From Actinoplanes solisilvae (GTDB lineage Bacteria > Actinomycetota > Actinomycetes > Mycobacteriales > Micromonosporaceae), in the NCBI RefSeq assembly GCF_003999975.1, contig NZ_RJAC01000002.1:744001-808000 (forward strand): a DNA stretch of 64,000 nt, given 5' to 3'. Below, piece after piece: positions 25,129 to 36,871 of the stretch. Made by a program: the position numbers and the translations under genes. The notes under the pieces were generated by a model. It was not told where the DNA came from, did not search any database, and saw only the letters and a list, made by a program, of their open reading frames with translations. Each line of letters starts with the position of its first letter. Positions within the stretch are counted from its first letter, which is position 1.

Positions 25129-27051
25129 TCACGCCAACCACCCAAGCTGGATCGCGAGGAAGGCACCGACCACGAGGACGGCACCGGTGAGCATGGAGAG
25201 GGCGTACGACCGTACGAAGCCGGTCTGCAGCCGCCGGAGACGCCCGGACGTGCCGCCGACGCCGGCCGCGATGCCATTGACCAGCCCGTCGATGCCCTTG
25301 TTGTCGAGGTAGACCAGCGCCCGCGTGAGATAGATGCCGGGCCGCTCGAACACCGCCTCGTTGAAGGAGTCGGTGTACAGGTTCTTCCGGGCCGCGGTGA
25401 CCACCACACCGGCCGGCCGCGGCTCGAGCGCGGTGCCCTTGCGGAACAGCGCCCAGGCCAAGCCCGCGCCGAGGACGGTGAGCACGATGCCGAGAATGTT
25501 GATCACCGCGTGCGGCATGACCGCGTGGTGCTCCTCGTGCTCACCGAAGACCGGCGTCAGCCAGTCGGGAATCGTCGTGGCCAGCAGCCAGCCGGCCCCG
25601 ATCGAGCCGAGGGCGAGCAACATCAAAGGCACAGTCATGATGTACGGCGACTCGTGCGGATGCTTGTTGTCCTCGGTGTACCGCTCCGGCCCGTGGAAGG
25701 TCAGCACGAACAGCCGCGTCATGTAGAACGCGGTGAGGCCCGCACCCAGCAGCGCCGCCCAGCCGAAGAGCCAGGCCGTCCAGTCGCCCCGCTCGAACGC
25801 GGCCGCGATGATCGGCTCCTTCGAGAAGTAGCCGGACAGCGGTGGGATACCGATGATCGCGAGCCACCCGGCGGCGAACGTCAGCCAGGTCCACTTCATG
25901 TATTTGCGCAGGCCCCCGAAGCGCCGGATGTCGACCTGGTCGTGCATGCCGTGCATGACCGAACCGGCGCCGAGGAACATGTTGGCCTTGAAGAAGCCGT
26001 GCGCCAGCAGGTGGATGATCGCCAGGGCGTACGCCCCGCCGCCGAGCCCGACGCCCAGGAACATGTAACCGATCTGGCTGACCGTCGACCAGGCCAGAAC
26101 ACGCTTGATGTCGTCCTTGGCCGCGCCGATGATGCAGCCCATCAGCAGCGTGAGCGCGCCGACGCAGACCACGATTGTCTGCAGCGTGGTGTTGGCGGTG
26201 AAGATCGCGTTGGAGCGGGCGATCAGGTAGACGCCCGCGGTGACCATCGTCGCCGCGTGGATGAGGGCCGAGACCGGGGTCGGGCCCTCCATCGCGTCGG
26301 GCAACCAGGCCTGCAGCGGGAACTGACCCGACTTGCCGGCCGCGCCGAGCAGCAGCAGAAGACCCAGGATCAGTACGGTCGTCGAGCTGAGCGCGCTGAC
26401 GTTGCCGAAGACCTCGTCGTACTGGGTGGTGCCGAGCGTGGCGAACATCAGGAAGATGCCGATGGCCAGGCCGGCGTCGCCGACCCGGTTCATCAGGAAC
26501 GCCTTCTTGCCCGCGGTCGCCGCCGACGGCCGGGTGGTCCAGAACGAGATCAGCAGGTAGGAGGCGAGACCGACGCCTTCCCATCCGAAGTAGAGCATCA
26601 CGTAGTTGTTGCCGAGTACCAGCAGCAACATCGCCGCGACGAAGAGGTTGAAGTAGCCGAAGAACTTCCGCCGGCCCGGGTCGTGCTCCATGTAGCCGAC
26701 CGCGTAGAGGTGGATCAGCGAGCCGACACCGGTGATCAGCAGGACGAAGACGCCGGCCAGCGGGTCGAACAGCAGCCCGAAATCGACGTGCAGGTTACCG
26801 ACCGCGATGAAGTCCCACAGGCTCTGCTGCGCCGACCGCGCGCCTTCCTCGAGCCCGCTCAGGCTGATGAAGAAGACCAGCCCGAGTACGAAGGTGGCCG
26901 CCACCGAGAGGACGCCGAGCCAGTGCCCCCACTTGTCGGCGCGCTTGCCGAGCAGCAGCAGGATCGCGGCGCTGACCAGCGGAATGGCTACCAAAAGCCA
27001 GATTCCGCTCAGCACCCCCGACGCGGGGGCGTACTCCACTGTCTGTTCCAC
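25129..27051 (-). CDS. nuoL: NADH-quinone oxidoreductase subunit L
   Basis: This 640-residue protein is the largest antiporter-like subunit, with the long lateral C-terminal helix region. Diagnostic segments are MLYFGWEGVGLASYLLISFW, SGQFPLQAWLPDAMEGPTPVSALIHAATMV and DDIKRVLAWSTVSQIGYMFLG. The GTG start at 27051 has AAGGGG upstream. It lies 12 bp after nuoK. Confidence 0.97.
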   Translation of the reverse strand: MEQTVEYAPASGVLSGIWLLVAIPLVSAAILLLLGKRADKWGHWLGVLSVAATFVLGLVFFISLSGLEEGARSAQQSLWDFIAVGNLHVDFGLLFDPLAGVFVLLITGVGSLIHLYAVGYMEHDPGRRKFFGYFNLFVAAMLLLVLGNNYVMLYFGWEGVGLASYLLISFWTTRPSAATAGKKAFLMNRVGDAGLAIGIFLMFATLGTTQYDEVFGNVSALSSTTVLILGLLLLLGAAGKSGQFPLQAWLPDAMEGPTPVSALIHAATMVTAGVYLIARSNAIFTANTTLQTIVVCVGALTLLMGCIIGAAKDDIKRVLAWSTVSQIGYMFLGVGLGGGAYALAIIHLLAHGFFKANMFLGAGSVMHGMHDQVDIRRFGGLRKYMKWTWLTFAAGWLAIIGIPPLSGYFSKEPIIAAAFERGDWTAWLFGWAALLGAGLTAFYMTRLFVLTFHGPERYTEDNKHPHESPYIMTVPLMLLALGSIGAGWLLATTIPDWLTPVFGEHEEHHAVMPHAVINILGIVLTVLGAGLAWALFRKGTALEPRPAGVVVTAARKNLYTDSFNEAVFERPGIYLTRALVYLDNKGIDGLVNGIAAGVGGTSGRLRRLQTGFVRSYALSMLTGAVLVVGAFLAIQLGWLA

Positions 27052-27063
27052 GTGAAGGCCCCT

Positions 27064-27363
27064 TTAGTACTTGAGGAGGTTCGCGTCGTCGACGCTCGCC
27101 GAGCGCCGCGTACGGAAGATCGACATGATGATCGCGAGCCCCACCACGACCTCGGCCGCCGCGACGACCATCACGAAGAACGAGATGATCTGGCCGTCGA
27201 GGCTGCCGTTGATGCGGCTGAAGGTGATCAGCGCGAGGTTCGCGGCGTTGAGCATGAGCTCGATGCACATGAACAGCACGATCGCGTTGCGTCGTACGAG
27301 CACCCCGGCGGCGCCGATGGTGAACAGGATCGCGGCGAGCACCAGGTAGTAGTCCGGTGTCAT
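27064..27363 (-). CDS. nuoK: NADH-quinone oxidoreductase subunit K
   Basis: The 99-residue, three-helix membrane subunit has two conserved glutamates, in [15 protein letters not shown] and [13 protein letters not shown]. Its ATG overlaps the nuoJ stop (ATGA). Confidence 0.97.
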   Translation of the reverse strand: MTPDYYLVLAAILFTIGAAGVLVRRNAIVLFMCIELMLNAANLALITFSRINGSLDGQIISFFVMVVAAAEVVVGLAIIMSIFRTRRSASVDDANLLKY

Positions 27364-28109
27364 TTCTCGGTCCCCTTCGGAGCAGCCTCGTCAGCTGTCA
27401 GCTCCCGGATCGGCAGGATCGGGGAGATGCTGCGCTCGGCGCCGTTGCCGTCCGGCAGCTTCGCGGGCGCGGCGACCGACATCGTGTTGGCGTAGACACC
27501 GGGGCCGGCCTTGGGTCCGGGGTAGTTGCCCGGCCGGAACCGCTCCTTCATCCGGGTCAGCTGATCGGCGACGTCGGCCTTGTCCCGCACGACGTGCGCC
27601 ATGATCATCGCGCCGACGGCCGCGGTGATGAGTAGCGCCGAGGTGATCTCGAAGGCGAACACGTACCGGGTGAACAGCAGCGACGCGAGGCCCTGCACGT
27701 TCCCGCCCGCGACCGTGTTGGCCTGCTCCAGCCCGACCACCGTGGTCTCACCGAGCGACCGGGCGAGGCCCGTGCCGATCAGCGCGGCGAAGCCCGCCCC
27801 GAGCAGGATCGCGGCGACCCGCTGACCGCGCAACGTCTCGATCAGCGAGTCCGAGGCGTCCCGGCCGACCAGCATGAGTACGAAGAGGAACAGCATCATG
27901 ATCGCGCCGGTGTAGACGATGATCTGCACCGCGCCCAGGAACGGCGCGGAGTTGACCACGTAGAGGAAGCCCAGGCAGAGCATCGTGACCACGAGCCACA
28001 GCGCGGAGTGGACCGCGTTGCGGGCCAGCACCATGCCGAGCGCGCCGATCACGGCGATCGAGCCGAGGATCCAGAAGGCGACGGCTTCGCCGGTGGAGAC
28101 GTGGTCCAT
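27360..28109 (-). CDS. nuoJ: NADH-quinone oxidoreductase subunit J
   Basis: The 249-residue membrane subunit has five helices, including [25 protein letters not shown]. The soluble C-terminal extension of about 70 residues is longer than in the E. coli protein, as is usual in actinobacteria. ATG 28109 has GGAGG upstream and its A is shared with the nuoI stop (TGATG). Confidence 0.95.
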   Translation of the reverse strand: MDHVSTGEAVAFWILGSIAVIGALGMVLARNAVHSALWLVVTMLCLGFLYVVNSAPFLGAVQIIVYTGAIMMLFLFVLMLVGRDASDSLIETLRGQRVAAILLGAGFAALIGTGLARSLGETTVVGLEQANTVAGGNVQGLASLLFTRYVFAFEITSALLITAAVGAMIMAHVVRDKADVADQLTRMKERFRPGNYPGPKAGPGVYANTMSVAAPAKLPDGNGAERSISPILPIRELTADEAAPKGTEK

Positions 28110-28702
28110 CAGACTGCCTCCTTCGCAGCCTGGCCGGTGCCGTCCTCGGCCTCGTTGGTCGCCCACGGCGCCCGCTCGGCGCCGACCGACGTGCCCGGGT
28201 TGGTGAGCGCGCCGAGGTAGTAGTCCTTGTCGGTCTCACCGAGGCGCATCGGGTGCGGCGGCTGCTCCATGCCGGGCAGCAGCGGGGCCAGCAGCTCCTT
28301 CTTGGTGAAGATGAGGTCCTGGCGGTTGTCGCGGGCCAGCTCGTACTCGTTGCTCATGGTCAGCGAACGGGTCGGACAGGCCTCGATGCAGAGCCCGCAG
28401 AAGATGCAGCGGGCGTAGTTGATCTGGTAGATGCCGGCATAGCGTTCACCGGGCGAGAAGCGCTGCTCGTCGGTGTTGTCGGCGCCCTCGACGTAGATCG
28501 CGTCGGCCGGGCAGGCCCAGGCGCACAGCTCGCAGCCGATGCACTTCTCCAGGCCGTCCGGGTGCCGGTTGAGGATGTGCCGACCGTGATAACGCGGCGC
28601 CGGCGTCGGCGGCGAGAACGGGTAGTCGGTGGTGATGACCTTGCGGAACATGTGCGCGAAGGTCACCCCGAAGCCCTTGAACGAGCCCGTGAACGTCCCC
28701 AC
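28109..28702 (-). CDS. nuoI: NADH-quinone oxidoreductase subunit I
   Basis: The 197-residue peripheral ferredoxin-like subunit carries clusters N6a and N6b. Two C-x2-C-x2-C-x3-CP motifs are visible: [12 protein letters not shown] and [12 protein letters not shown]. The C-terminus is extended and variable. It starts one base after the nuoH stop. Confidence 0.97.
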   Translation of the reverse strand: MGTFTGSFKGFGVTFAHMFRKVITTDYPFSPPTPAPRYHGRHILNRHPDGLEKCIGCELCAWACPADAIYVEGADNTDEQRFSPGERYAGIYQINYARCIFCGLCIEACPTRSLTMSNEYELARDNRQDLIFTKKELLAPLLPGMEQPPHPMRLGETDKDYYLGALTNPGTSVGAERAPWATNEAEDGTGQAAKEAV

Positions 28703-28703
28703 G

Positions 28704-30101
28704 TCACACCTCCTTGTCTTCGGGAGCGGCCCGGTCTTCGGGAGCGCGCGAGGGGTCGCCGCCGACCGTCGCGGGGGCCCGTTCGGCCACCGCGCGGCGG
28801 GCCCGCGGACTGGGGGGTACCTGGAGATCCATCGGTGGCACCGGGAAACTGCCCGGCGGTCTCGCGGCCAGCTCCTCCTCGATGGAGATCTGACGTGGCT
28901 TGCGCGCGGCCGGCCAGAGCATGGCGATCAGCAGGATCACGACGACGATGCCGACGATCGAGAACCACTTGGCCTGCTGCGAGAGCTCGTTGTTGGCGAT
29001 CTTCACGTAGCTCAGGAAGAGGATCCACACCAGGTTGACCGGGATGAGGACCTTCCAGCCGAAGCGCATGAACTGGTCGTAGCGCATGCGGGGCAGCGTG
29101 GCCCGCAGCCAGATGAAGCCGAAGAGCAGCAGGAACACCTTCAGGAAGAACCAGATCAGCCCGAAGTAGCCGGCGTTCGCGCCTTCCCAGATCGTCGTGA
29201 TCGGCCACGGGGCCCGCCAGCCGCCGAGGAACAGCGTGGTGGCGAAGGCCGAGACGGTGATCATGTTGATGTACTCGGCCAGGAAGAACAGCGCGAACTT
29301 GAACGACGAGTATTCGGTGTGGAAGCCGCCGACCAGCTCGGACTCGGCCTCGGGCAGGTCGAACGGGGCGCGGTTGGTCTCGCCGACGGCCGCGATGCAG
29401 TAGATGACGAAGCTGGGCAGCAGCAGAACGGCGTACCAGCTCGGGGTCGTCACCTCCCAGCCGAAGATGTTGACCGGGTTGCCGTGCGCCTGCGCGGCCA
29501 CGATCTGCGAGGTGCTCATCGAGCCGGCCGTCATGAAGACCGCCACGATCGACAGACCCATCGCGACCTCGTACGAGATCATCTGCGCACTGGAACGCAG
29601 GCCCCCCAGCAGCGGATAGGTCGAACCGGACGCCCAGCCGGCGAGCACGACGCCGTAGACGGCCATCGACGAGCAGGCCAGCAGCACCAGCACCGAGACC
29701 GGCACGTCGGTGAGCTGCAGGGCCGTCTGGTGGCCGAACATGTTCACCACGCCGCCGAACGGGATCACCGAGAAGGCGGTGAACGCCACCGTCGCCGAGA
29801 TCACCGGGGCGATGAAATAGACCACCTTGTCGGCGGTCTTCGGGATGATCTCTTCCTTGAACGGCAGCTTCACGCCGTCGGTGAGGCTTTGCAGCCAGCC
29901 CCAGGGCCCGACCTGGTTGGGGCCGGGCCGCACCGCCATCCGGGCGACGACCTTGCGCTCGTAGACGATCGTGAAGAGCGTCAGCAGAAGCAGCAGGATG
30001 AAGACGCCGAACAGCTTGATCAGCGAGATCCACCAGATGTCGTTCTCGAACGTCTCCAAGGTCGGATCCACGGCGTGGGCCGCGAGAATCAGGTCGTTCA
30101 T
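28704..30101 (-). CDS. nuoH: NADH-quinone oxidoreductase subunit H
   Basis: The 465-residue membrane subunit lines the quinone site. It has the family segments [31 protein letters not shown] (quoted only as a region), [24 protein letters not shown] and [20 protein letters not shown]. About 60 hydrophilic, Pro/Ala/Glu-rich residues extend the C-terminus. The ATG at 30101 overlaps the nuoG stop. Confidence 0.95.
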   Translation of the reverse strand: MNDLILAAHAVDPTLETFENDIWWISLIKLFGVFILLLLLTLFTIVYERKVVARMAVRPGPNQVGPWGWLQSLTDGVKLPFKEEIIPKTADKVVYFIAPVISATVAFTAFSVIPFGGVVNMFGHQTALQLTDVPVSVLVLLACSSMAVYGVVLAGWASGSTYPLLGGLRSSAQMISYEVAMGLSIVAVFMTAGSMSTSQIVAAQAHGNPVNIFGWEVTTPSWYAVLLLPSFVIYCIAAVGETNRAPFDLPEAESELVGGFHTEYSSFKFALFFLAEYINMITVSAFATTLFLGGWRAPWPITTIWEGANAGYFGLIWFFLKVFLLLFGFIWLRATLPRMRYDQFMRFGWKVLIPVNLVWILFLSYVKIANNELSQQAKWFSIVGIVVVILLIAMLWPAARKPRQISIEEELAARPPGSFPVPPMDLQVPPSPRARRAVAERAPATVGGDPSRAPEDRAAPEDKEV

Positions 30102-32602
30102 GAGGTCGCTCCCGAAGAGGCGGACGCGGAGAGCCGGACGACAGCACCCGCGGTGACGCCGAGGCTGCGACGAATGGTCGAGCCGGGCGAGTTGGTGGGC
30201 AGCCACACCACGCGTGGCGGCAAGTCGGTGACGGCGGCCGGCAACGTGATCGCGCCGCGGTCGGTGCCGACCGTGACCGCGTCGCCGTCGGCCACGCCGA
30301 GTGCCTCGGCCAGGTCCTTACCGATCCGCGCGACCGGCGGACGGGCCGTCCCGGCCAGCACCTTGTCGCCCTCGAGCATCGAGCCCAGGTCGATCAGGTG
30401 GTGCCAGGTGGCCAGCACAGCCTCGTGCTGGCCGGCTTCGGGAAGCGCCGATGCCGCAACCGCGGGCGCCGCCGGGCGGGGCGCCTTGCTGGGCGGCATC
30501 GCGCCCAGCTCGCGGCGGATGGCCATGACGTCGCCCGTACCGAGGGAGATGCCTTTAGTCCTGTTCTGGGTGGTGGCGGGGTGGCTGGATGGGACGTCCA
30601 TGAGCGCGGCGATCGCCTCGAGCACTCGGCCGTCGGTCATCGCCGTGCTCGGCAGCACCGTGCCGAAGGAGCGCAGCCGGCCCTCCCAGTCGAGGTAGGT
30701 GCCGGACTTCTCGGCCGCCGGGGCGACCGGGAGCACCACGTCGGCGCGGCGGGTGACCGCGCTGTGCCGGATCTCGAGGCTGACCACGAACCCGGCACTG
30801 TCGAGCGCCTGGTCGGCCAGCCGCGGGTCGGCCAGGTCGCCCGGGTCGACGCCGGCGACCAGCAGGCCGCCGAGCTGACCGGCGGCGGCCGCCGCGACGA
30901 TCGCGTCGGTGTCGCGGCCCGGACGGCTGGGCAGCGCGCCCGCCTCGACGTTCCAGGCCAGCGAGATCTCGGCACGGGCCGCCGGGTCGCCGACCGGACG
31001 GCCGCCGGGCAGCAGGTTCGGCAGGCAACCGGCGTCGATCGCGCCGCGGTCGCCGGCCCGGCGAGGCACCCACGCGAGGCGGGCGCCCGTGCGGGCCGCG
31101 AGCTCGGCCGCCGCCGACAGGCCGCCCGGCACGGTGGCCAGACGCTCGCCGACGATCAGCAGGGCGCCGGGTGTGGACAGCGTGGCGGCGATGGCCGGGT
31201 CACCGGCGAGCAGCCGGGCCTCGTCGCCGGGAACCGCCGCGACCAGGGCCGCACCGAGCTTCTCGAAGCCGCGCGACAGGAACGGGGCGACCGCCGTGAC
31301 CTGAATTTTCCGGCCGACGTGCGCCTTGCGCAGCCGCAGGAACAGGATCGGGCACTCCTCCTCGGGCTCCAGCCCGACGATCACCGCGGCCGGCGCGTTC
31401 TCGACGTCGTCGTACGTGACGTCGGCGACCCCGGCGACCGAGGAGGCGAGGAAGTCGGCCTCCTCGGCGCTGAGCGGACGGGCCCGGAAGTCGACGTCGT
31501 TGGTGTCGAGGGCGACGCGGGCGAACTTCGCGTACGCGTACGCGTCCTCGACCGTGAGGCGTCCACCGGCCAGCACCCCGACGCCCGCGCTCTTCGCCGC
31601 GGTGAGCCCTTCGGCCGCCGCCAGCAGGGCCTCGCTCCAGGACGCCTCACGGAACTCACCGGTCGCGGCGTCGCGCAGCAGCGGCGTCATGATGCGGTCG
31701 TCGGCCACCTGGTACTGGAAGCCCCAGCGGCCCTTGTCACAGTTCCACTCCTCGTTCACCGCCGGGTCGTCACCGGCCAGCCGGCGCAGCACCTTGCCGC
31801 GGCGGTGGTCGGCGCGCATCGAGCAGCCGGCCGCGCAGTGCTCGCAGGCGGTCGGCGTCGACACCAGGTCGAACGGGCGGGCGCGGAACCGGTACTGCTC
31901 GCCGGTCAGCGCGCCCACGGGGCAGATCTGGATGGTGTTGCCGGAGAAGTACGAGTTGAAGGCGATGTCGCCCTCGCCCTCGCCGACCTGGCCGTCGCCG
32001 GTGCCGCGGCCGCCGAAGAAGTCGTCGCGGTAGACGTTGATCTGCTCGCCGGACGAGCGGTCCATCAGGTCGATGAACTTGTCGCCGGCGATCTCCTCGG
32101 AGAACCGGGTGCAGCGCTGGCACAGGATGCACCGCTCACGGTCGAGCAGCACCTGGCTGGAGATGTGGATCGGCTTCTCGTACTCGCGCTTCTTCTCGTG
32201 GAACCGCGAGTCGGCCCGCCCGTTGGTCATCGCCTGGTTCTGCAGGGGGCATTCGCCGCCCTTGTCGCAGGTCGGGCAGTCGAGCGGGTGGTTGGCGAGC
32301 AGCAGCTCCATCACGCCGCCCTGCGCCTTCGCGGCCACCTCGGAGGTGAGCTGCGTGCGCACGACCATGCCCTCGGCCACCGTCTGGGTGCACGAGGCGA
32401 CCGGCTTGCGCTGGCCCTCCACGTCGACCAGGCACTGACGGCAGGCGCCGGCCGGGGCCAGCAGCGGGTGGTCGCAGAACCGCGGGATCGCGATACCCAT
32501 CCGCTCGGCGACCCGGATGACCAGCTCACCCTTCTCGGCGGTGACCGGGATGCCGTCGATCGTGAGAGAGACGGTGTTGGTTTGCTTGGCGACGTCCGTC
32601 AT
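30098..32602 (-). CDS. nuoG: NADH-quinone oxidoreductase subunit G
   Basis: The 834-residue peripheral-arm subunit carries an N-terminal [2Fe-2S] ferredoxin domain ([15 protein letters not shown] ... VASC), the H-x3-C-x2-C region [14 protein letters not shown], a C-x2-C-x2-C motif in CILCQRC with ICPVGAL, and CEHCAAGC with a distant NC. The last is the ligand set of the extra N7 cluster found in part of the family. A molybdopterin-oxidoreductase-like C-terminal half follows. Its ATG overlaps the nuoF stop. The open frame continues upstream as a shadow of nuoF. Confidence 0.96.
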   Translation of the reverse strand: MTDVAKQTNTVSLTIDGIPVTAEKGELVIRVAERMGIAIPRFCDHPLLAPAGACRQCLVDVEGQRKPVASCTQTVAEGMVVRTQLTSEVAAKAQGGVMELLLANHPLDCPTCDKGGECPLQNQAMTNGRADSRFHEKKREYEKPIHISSQVLLDRERCILCQRCTRFSEEIAGDKFIDLMDRSSGEQINVYRDDFFGGRGTGDGQVGEGEGDIAFNSYFSGNTIQICPVGALTGEQYRFRARPFDLVSTPTACEHCAAGCSMRADHRRGKVLRRLAGDDPAVNEEWNCDKGRWGFQYQVADDRIMTPLLRDAATGEFREASWSEALLAAAEGLTAAKSAGVGVLAGGRLTVEDAYAYAKFARVALDTNDVDFRARPLSAEEADFLASSVAGVADVTYDDVENAPAAVIVGLEPEEECPILFLRLRKAHVGRKIQVTAVAPFLSRGFEKLGAALVAAVPGDEARLLAGDPAIAATLSTPGALLIVGERLATVPGGLSAAAELAARTGARLAWVPRRAGDRGAIDAGCLPNLLPGGRPVGDPAARAEISLAWNVEAGALPSRPGRDTDAIVAAAAAGQLGGLLVAGVDPGDLADPRLADQALDSAGFVVSLEIRHSAVTRRADVVLPVAPAAEKSGTYLDWEGRLRSFGTVLPSTAMTDGRVLEAIAALMDVPSSHPATTQNRTKGISLGTGDVMAIRRELGAMPPSKAPRPAAPAVAASALPEAGQHEAVLATWHHLIDLGSMLEGDKVLAGTARPPVARIGKDLAEALGVADGDAVTVGTDRGAITLPAAVTDLPPRVVWLPTNSPGSTIRRSLGVTAGAVVRLSASASSGATS

Positions 32603-33918
32603 CAGTGAGCTCCAACCAGGGCCTTGGCCGACAGACGCGGCGCGGTGCGGCCCTCGATGTAGTCCAGGTAGTCCTGGCGGAAGAACTTGAGCGTGGACAT
32701 CACCGGGGTCGCGGCGCCGTCGCCGAGACCGCAGAACGACCGGCCGAAGATGTTGTCGGCGGTGTCCTGCAGCGTGTCCAGATCGGCGTACGTCCCCTCG
32801 CCGCTGAGAATGCGGCGATAGGTGCGCACCATCCAGTAGTTGCCCTCGCGGCACGGCGTGCATTTGCCGCACGACTCGTGGTGGTAGAACTCCAGCCACC
32901 GCCACGTCGCGTAGACCGGGCAGTCCTGGTCGCTGAAGATCTGCATCGCCGTGGTGCCCAGGATCGAGCCGGCCGCGGCCACGCCCTCGAAGTCCATCGC
33001 CGTGTCGATGTGCTCGGCCGTGAGCAGCGGCGTCGACGACCCACCGGGCGTCCAGAACTTCAGGTTGTGGCCGGGCTTCATGCCGCCGGCGAGCTCGATC
33101 AGCTCCCGCAGCGTGATGCCGAGGCCACATTCGTACTGACCGGGGTTGGCGATGCGACCCGAGAGCGAATAGATCATCGGGCCGGACGACTTCTCCGTAC
33201 CCATGCTCTTCCACCAGTCGGCGCCGCCGAGCACGATGTAGGGCACGCTGGCGATGGTGCCGACGTTGTTGACCACCGTCGGGCTGGCGTAGAGGCCCGC
33301 GATCGCCGGGAAGGGCGGGCGCAGCCTTGGCTGGCCGCGGAACCCTTCGAGCGAGTCGAGCAGCGCTGTCTCCTCGCCGCAGATGTAGGCGCCGGCGCCA
33401 CTGTGCACGACCAGTTCGAGGTTGAAGCCCGAACCCAGGATGTTGCGGCCGAGGTAGCCCTTGGCCCGCGCCTCGTCGACGGCGTTGCGCAGCCGGCGAG
33501 CGGCGTGCACGGCCTCGCCGCGGATGTAGATGAAGGCCCGGTCCGCCCGGATCGCGTAGGCCGCGATGATCGCCCCTTCGACCAGCGAGTGCGGGTCGTA
33601 GGTCATCAGGGGCAGGTCCTTGCAGGTGCCGGGCTCGCCCTCGTCCGCGTTGATCACGAGGTAGTGCGGCTTGCCGTCGCCCTGCGGGATGAAGCCCCAC
33701 TTGAGACCGGTCGGGAAGCCCGCGCCGCCGCGGCCGCGCAGACCCGAGTCCTTGATGAGCTGGATCAGGTCGTCCGGGTGCACGTCGAGGGCCTTGCGGA
33801 GAGCGGCGTAGCCGTCGAGCCGCTCGTAGACACCGATCTTCCAGGCGTCCGGCGACAGCCAGCGCTTGGTGAGCACCGGGGTCAGCTTCTGGAGAACCTC
33901 ACGCCCTGGCTGGGTCAC
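32602..33918 (-). CDS. nuoF: NADH-quinone oxidoreductase subunit F
   Basis: The 438-residue subunit binds NADH, FMN and cluster N3. Visible motifs are [16 protein letters not shown] (NADH/FMN site), [19 protein letters not shown] and the cluster motif [12 protein letters not shown]. The length is typical. It overlaps nuoE by ATGA. Confidence 0.97.
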   Translation of the reverse strand: MTQPGREVLQKLTPVLTKRWLSPDAWKIGVYERLDGYAALRKALDVHPDDLIQLIKDSGLRGRGGAGFPTGLKWGFIPQGDGKPHYLVINADEGEPGTCKDLPLMTYDPHSLVEGAIIAAYAIRADRAFIYIRGEAVHAARRLRNAVDEARAKGYLGRNILGSGFNLELVVHSGAGAYICGEETALLDSLEGFRGQPRLRPPFPAIAGLYASPTVVNNVGTIASVPYIVLGGADWWKSMGTEKSSGPMIYSLSGRIANPGQYECGLGITLRELIELAGGMKPGHNLKFWTPGGSSTPLLTAEHIDTAMDFEGVAAAGSILGTTAMQIFSDQDCPVYATWRWLEFYHHESCGKCTPCREGNYWMVRTYRRILSGEGTYADLDTLQDTADNIFGRSFCGLGDGAATPVMSTLKFFRQDYLDYIEGRTAPRLSAKALVGAH

Positions 33919-34748
33919 TTCTTCACCTCGTTACCGACGCTGTCCCCGGCTGGCTTACCGTCGGCGGCAGGCTTGTTGGACGCGACGCCGGCGACCTCGG
34001 CGGCGCTCACCGGCTTCGTCTTCTCCTCGCGCGCCGGTTTGGTCTTCGTGATCGGCGCGTCCGGGTTGAAGTTCGGCACCGCGATGCCGTGCTGCTGGGC
34101 CAGGTTCACGCCGCGCAGCGTGGGCGCCCCGGCCTGACCGTCGGCCACCGCACCGGCGCGCGGGTCGGAGAAGCCGGCCAGCTGCACCTGCATCTCCTTG
34201 AGCGAGCAGATGCGCGCACCGCGGCTGAGCGTCGGCCGCTGCCCGTCGCGCAGCTGGTCGACCAGCTCGCGGGCCGACGAGGGGGTGGCCTCGTCGATGG
34301 CGAAGTCGTAGTTGACCGTCACCACCGGCGCGTAGTCGCAGGCGGCCAGGCACTCGGCGTGCTCCAGCGTGATGCGGCCGTCGGCCGTGGTCTCGTCGTG
34401 CCCGACGCCGAGGTGCTCGACGAGTTCGTCGTAGACCTCTTGGCCGCCGAGCACGTTGCACAGCGTGTTGGTGCAGACGCTGACCAGGTATTCGCCGGTC
34501 GGGCGGCGCTTGTACATCGTGTAGAAGGTGGCGACCGCGCCGACCTGGGCCTTGTTGATGCCCAGCACCTCGGCGCAGAAGGCCACGCCGTTCGGGCTGA
34601 CGTGCCCCTCCTCGGTCTGCACGAGGTGCAGCAGAGGCAGCAGCGCGGAACGGCTGCGACCCTCCGGGTAGCGGGCGATGATCTCGAGGGCCGCGGGCAG
34701 AAGCCGTTCGGCCAAGGGGGAAGCGGACGGGGAAAAGTCCACGGTCAT
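33915..34748 (-). CDS. nuoE: NADH-quinone oxidoreductase subunit E
   Basis: The 277-residue thioredoxin-fold [2Fe-2S] subunit has cluster N1a ligands in CTNTLC and CLAACDYAPV. A Lys/Ala/Pro-rich tail of ~70 residues follows (KTKPAREEKTKPVSAAE and beyond), longer than in E. coli. The start overlaps the nuoD stop by one base. Confidence 0.95.
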   Translation of the reverse strand: MTVDFSPSASPLAERLLPAALEIIARYPEGRSRSALLPLLHLVQTEEGHVSPNGVAFCAEVLGINKAQVGAVATFYTMYKRRPTGEYLVSVCTNTLCNVLGGQEVYDELVEHLGVGHDETTADGRITLEHAECLAACDYAPVVTVNYDFAIDEATPSSARELVDQLRDGQRPTLSRGARICSLKEMQVQLAGFSDPRAGAVADGQAGAPTLRGVNLAQQHGIAVPNFNPDAPITKTKPAREEKTKPVSAAEVAGVASNKPAADGKPAGDSVGNEVKK

Positions 34749-36073
34749 CAGCGGTCACACCCACCCATCACGGGGTCCAGACTTGCGCCGCCGGCGATCA
34801 CGTCGGCCAGCAGGGCGCCCTCGGCCATCGCGGGGATGGCCTGTAGGTTCACGAAGCTCGGGTCCCGCATGTGGACCCGGTAGGGATGCGTGCCGCCGTC
34901 CGAGACGGCGTGCACACCCAGCTCACCGCGCGGGTGCTCGATCGAGACGTACACCTGGCCCGGCGGCACCCGGAAGCCCTCGGTGACGAGCTTGAAGTGG
35001 TGGATCAGGGACTCCATCGACTGGCCCATGATCTTGGCCACGTGTTCGAGGGAGTTGCCCATGCCGTCGAGGCCGACGGCCAATTGCGCAGGCCAGGCGA
35101 TCTTTTTGTCGGCCACGAAGATCGGTCCCGGCCGGAGACGGTCGAGCGCCTGCTCTACGATCTTGAGTGACTCGCGGATCTCGGCGAGCCGCACCTGGTA
35201 ACGACCCCAGACGTCGGCCGTCGTCGCGGTCGGGACGTCGAACTCGTACGTCTCGTACCCGCAGTAGGGCATCGTCTTGCGCAGGTCCCAGGCCAGCCCG
35301 GCCGAGCGCAGCACCGGACCGGTGATGCCCAGCGCGAGGCAGCCGGTGACGTCGAGGACCGCGACACCCTGCGTGCGCTCCTGCCAGATGACCTGGCCGG
35401 AGAGCATGTCCTCGTATTCCTTGAGCTTCTTGGGAAGGTAGACCAGAAAATCGCGGATCTTCTTGATCGCCGACTCGGGGATGTCCTGCGCGACCCCGCC
35501 GGGGCGGAAGTACGCATGGTTCATTCGCAGGCCGGTGGTCTCCTCGAAGATGTCCAGGATGTACTCGCGCTCGCGGAAGCCGTACAGCATCATCGAGATG
35601 GCGCCGAGTTCCATGCCGGTGGTGGCGAGCCACACCAGGTGCGACGAGATCCGGTTCAGCTCCATGAAGAGCACGCGGATCGTGTTCGCCCGCTCGGTGA
35701 TCTGGTCGGTGATGCCGAGCAGCTTCTCGACCGCGAGGCAGTAACCGGCCTCGTTGAACAGCGGGGCCAGATAGTCGGCGCGGGTCACGAAGGTCGTGCC
35801 CTGGGTCCAGTTGCGGTATTCGAGGTTCTTCTCGATGCCGGTGTGCAGGTAGCCGACGACGGGACGTACGTCGGTGACCGTCTCACCCTCGAGCTCGAGC
35901 ACCAGCCGCAGCACGCCGTGCGTCGACGGGTGCTGCGGACCCATGTTGACGACGATCTTCTCGTTGCTCAGCGGGTCGACACTGCCCGTGACGGTGTCCC
36001 AGTCGCCGCCGGTGACCGTGAAGACGCGGCCCTCGGTGGTCTCTCGCTCGCTGGCATATCCGGACTGTGTCAT
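34748..36073 (-). CDS. nuoD: NADH-quinone oxidoreductase subunit D
   Basis: The 441-residue 49-kDa-type subunit shapes the quinone-binding pocket. Conserved regions include [37 protein letters not shown] and [17 protein letters not shown]. The ATG at 36073 overlaps the nuoC stop. Confidence 0.97.
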   Translation of the reverse strand: MTQSGYASERETTEGRVFTVTGGDWDTVTGSVDPLSNEKIVVNMGPQHPSTHGVLRLVLELEGETVTDVRPVVGYLHTGIEKNLEYRNWTQGTTFVTRADYLAPLFNEAGYCLAVEKLLGITDQITERANTIRVLFMELNRISSHLVWLATTGMELGAISMMLYGFREREYILDIFEETTGLRMNHAYFRPGGVAQDIPESAIKKIRDFLVYLPKKLKEYEDMLSGQVIWQERTQGVAVLDVTGCLALGITGPVLRSAGLAWDLRKTMPYCGYETYEFDVPTATTADVWGRYQVRLAEIRESLKIVEQALDRLRPGPIFVADKKIAWPAQLAVGLDGMGNSLEHVAKIMGQSMESLIHHFKLVTEGFRVPPGQVYVSIEHPRGELGVHAVSDGGTHPYRVHMRDPSFVNLQAIPAMAEGALLADVIAGGASLDPVMGGCDR

Positions 36074-36795
36074 TGGTAGACCCTCCGCTGGTCAGGAGGC
36101 GGAATCTCGGCGCCCTTGTACTCGACGGGCACGCCGCCGAGCGGGTAGTCCTTGCGCTGCGGGTGACCCTCCCAGTCGTCCGGCATGAGCACCCGCGTGA
36201 GGTTCGGGTGGCCCGCGAAGACCACCCCGAACATGTCGTACGTCTCCCGCTCCTGCCAGTCAGCGGTCGGGTAGACGCTGGTCACGCTGGGGACGAAGCC
36301 ACCGACCGGGACGGCCACCTCGAGCCGGACGCGGCGACGGTAGGTCATCGAGGTCAGGTGGTAGGCCACGTGCAGGCGGCGCGCGTCGCTGTTCAGGTAG
36401 TCCACACCGGACACCGACGAGCACAGCTCGAAGCGCAGCGATTCGTCGTCCCGCATGATCTGCGCGACCTCGGCGATCCGCTCGGCCTTGATGTGCAGGG
36501 TGAGCTCACCCCGGTCGACGACCACCTTCTCGATGGCGTCGGCGAAGCCGGGGTACGCCTCCTCGAGCGCGTCGGTGACCTCGTCGAAGTACCCGCCGTA
36601 CGGCTTGGGCGTGCCGACGACCTCGGGGTGGCGGCGCACCAGGCCGCCGAAGCCGGAGACGTCGCCGCTGCCGGTGATGCCGAACATGCCCTTCCGTGGG
36701 CTGGACGGCGTCTGGGCGGGTGCGTCGATGTCGGCCCCGACCGGGTCGGCGCTGACCGGCACACCGCCGGTGGGGTTGTTCGGTTCGATCGTCAC
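36070..36795 (-). CDS. nuoC: NADH-quinone oxidoreductase subunit C
   Basis: The 241-residue 30-kDa-type subunit ends with the family signature ([29 protein letters not shown] region, then [11 protein letters not shown]). An N-terminal extension of about 50 residues before the conserved domain is usual in actinobacteria. The start is GTG 36795. A 76-bp spacer separates it from nuoB. Confidence 0.95.
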   Translation of the reverse strand: MTIEPNNPTGGVPVSADPVGADIDAPAQTPSSPRKGMFGITGSGDVSGFGGLVRRHPEVVGTPKPYGGYFDEVTDALEEAYPGFADAIEKVVVDRGELTLHIKAERIAEVAQIMRDDESLRFELCSSVSGVDYLNSDARRLHVAYHLTSMTYRRRVRLEVAVPVGGFVPSVTSVYPTADWQERETYDMFGVVFAGHPNLTRVLMPDDWEGHPQRKDYPLGGVPVEYKGAEIPPPDQRRVYQ

Positions 36796-36871
36796 TTAGC
36801 CGCTCCCTGTCCAGAGATGCGTGAACGATTAGGCAGGCTCCCTGAGCCTGATGGTGAGGTCGCAAGCTCCC

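Noticed and set aside
23830..27495. Very long open frame (over 1200 codons) on the plus strand opposite nuoM, nuoL and nuoK
   Set aside because: It is antisense to three certain complex I genes, has a His/Asp/Arg/Gly-rich composition typical of GC-rich shadow frames, and shows no domain.
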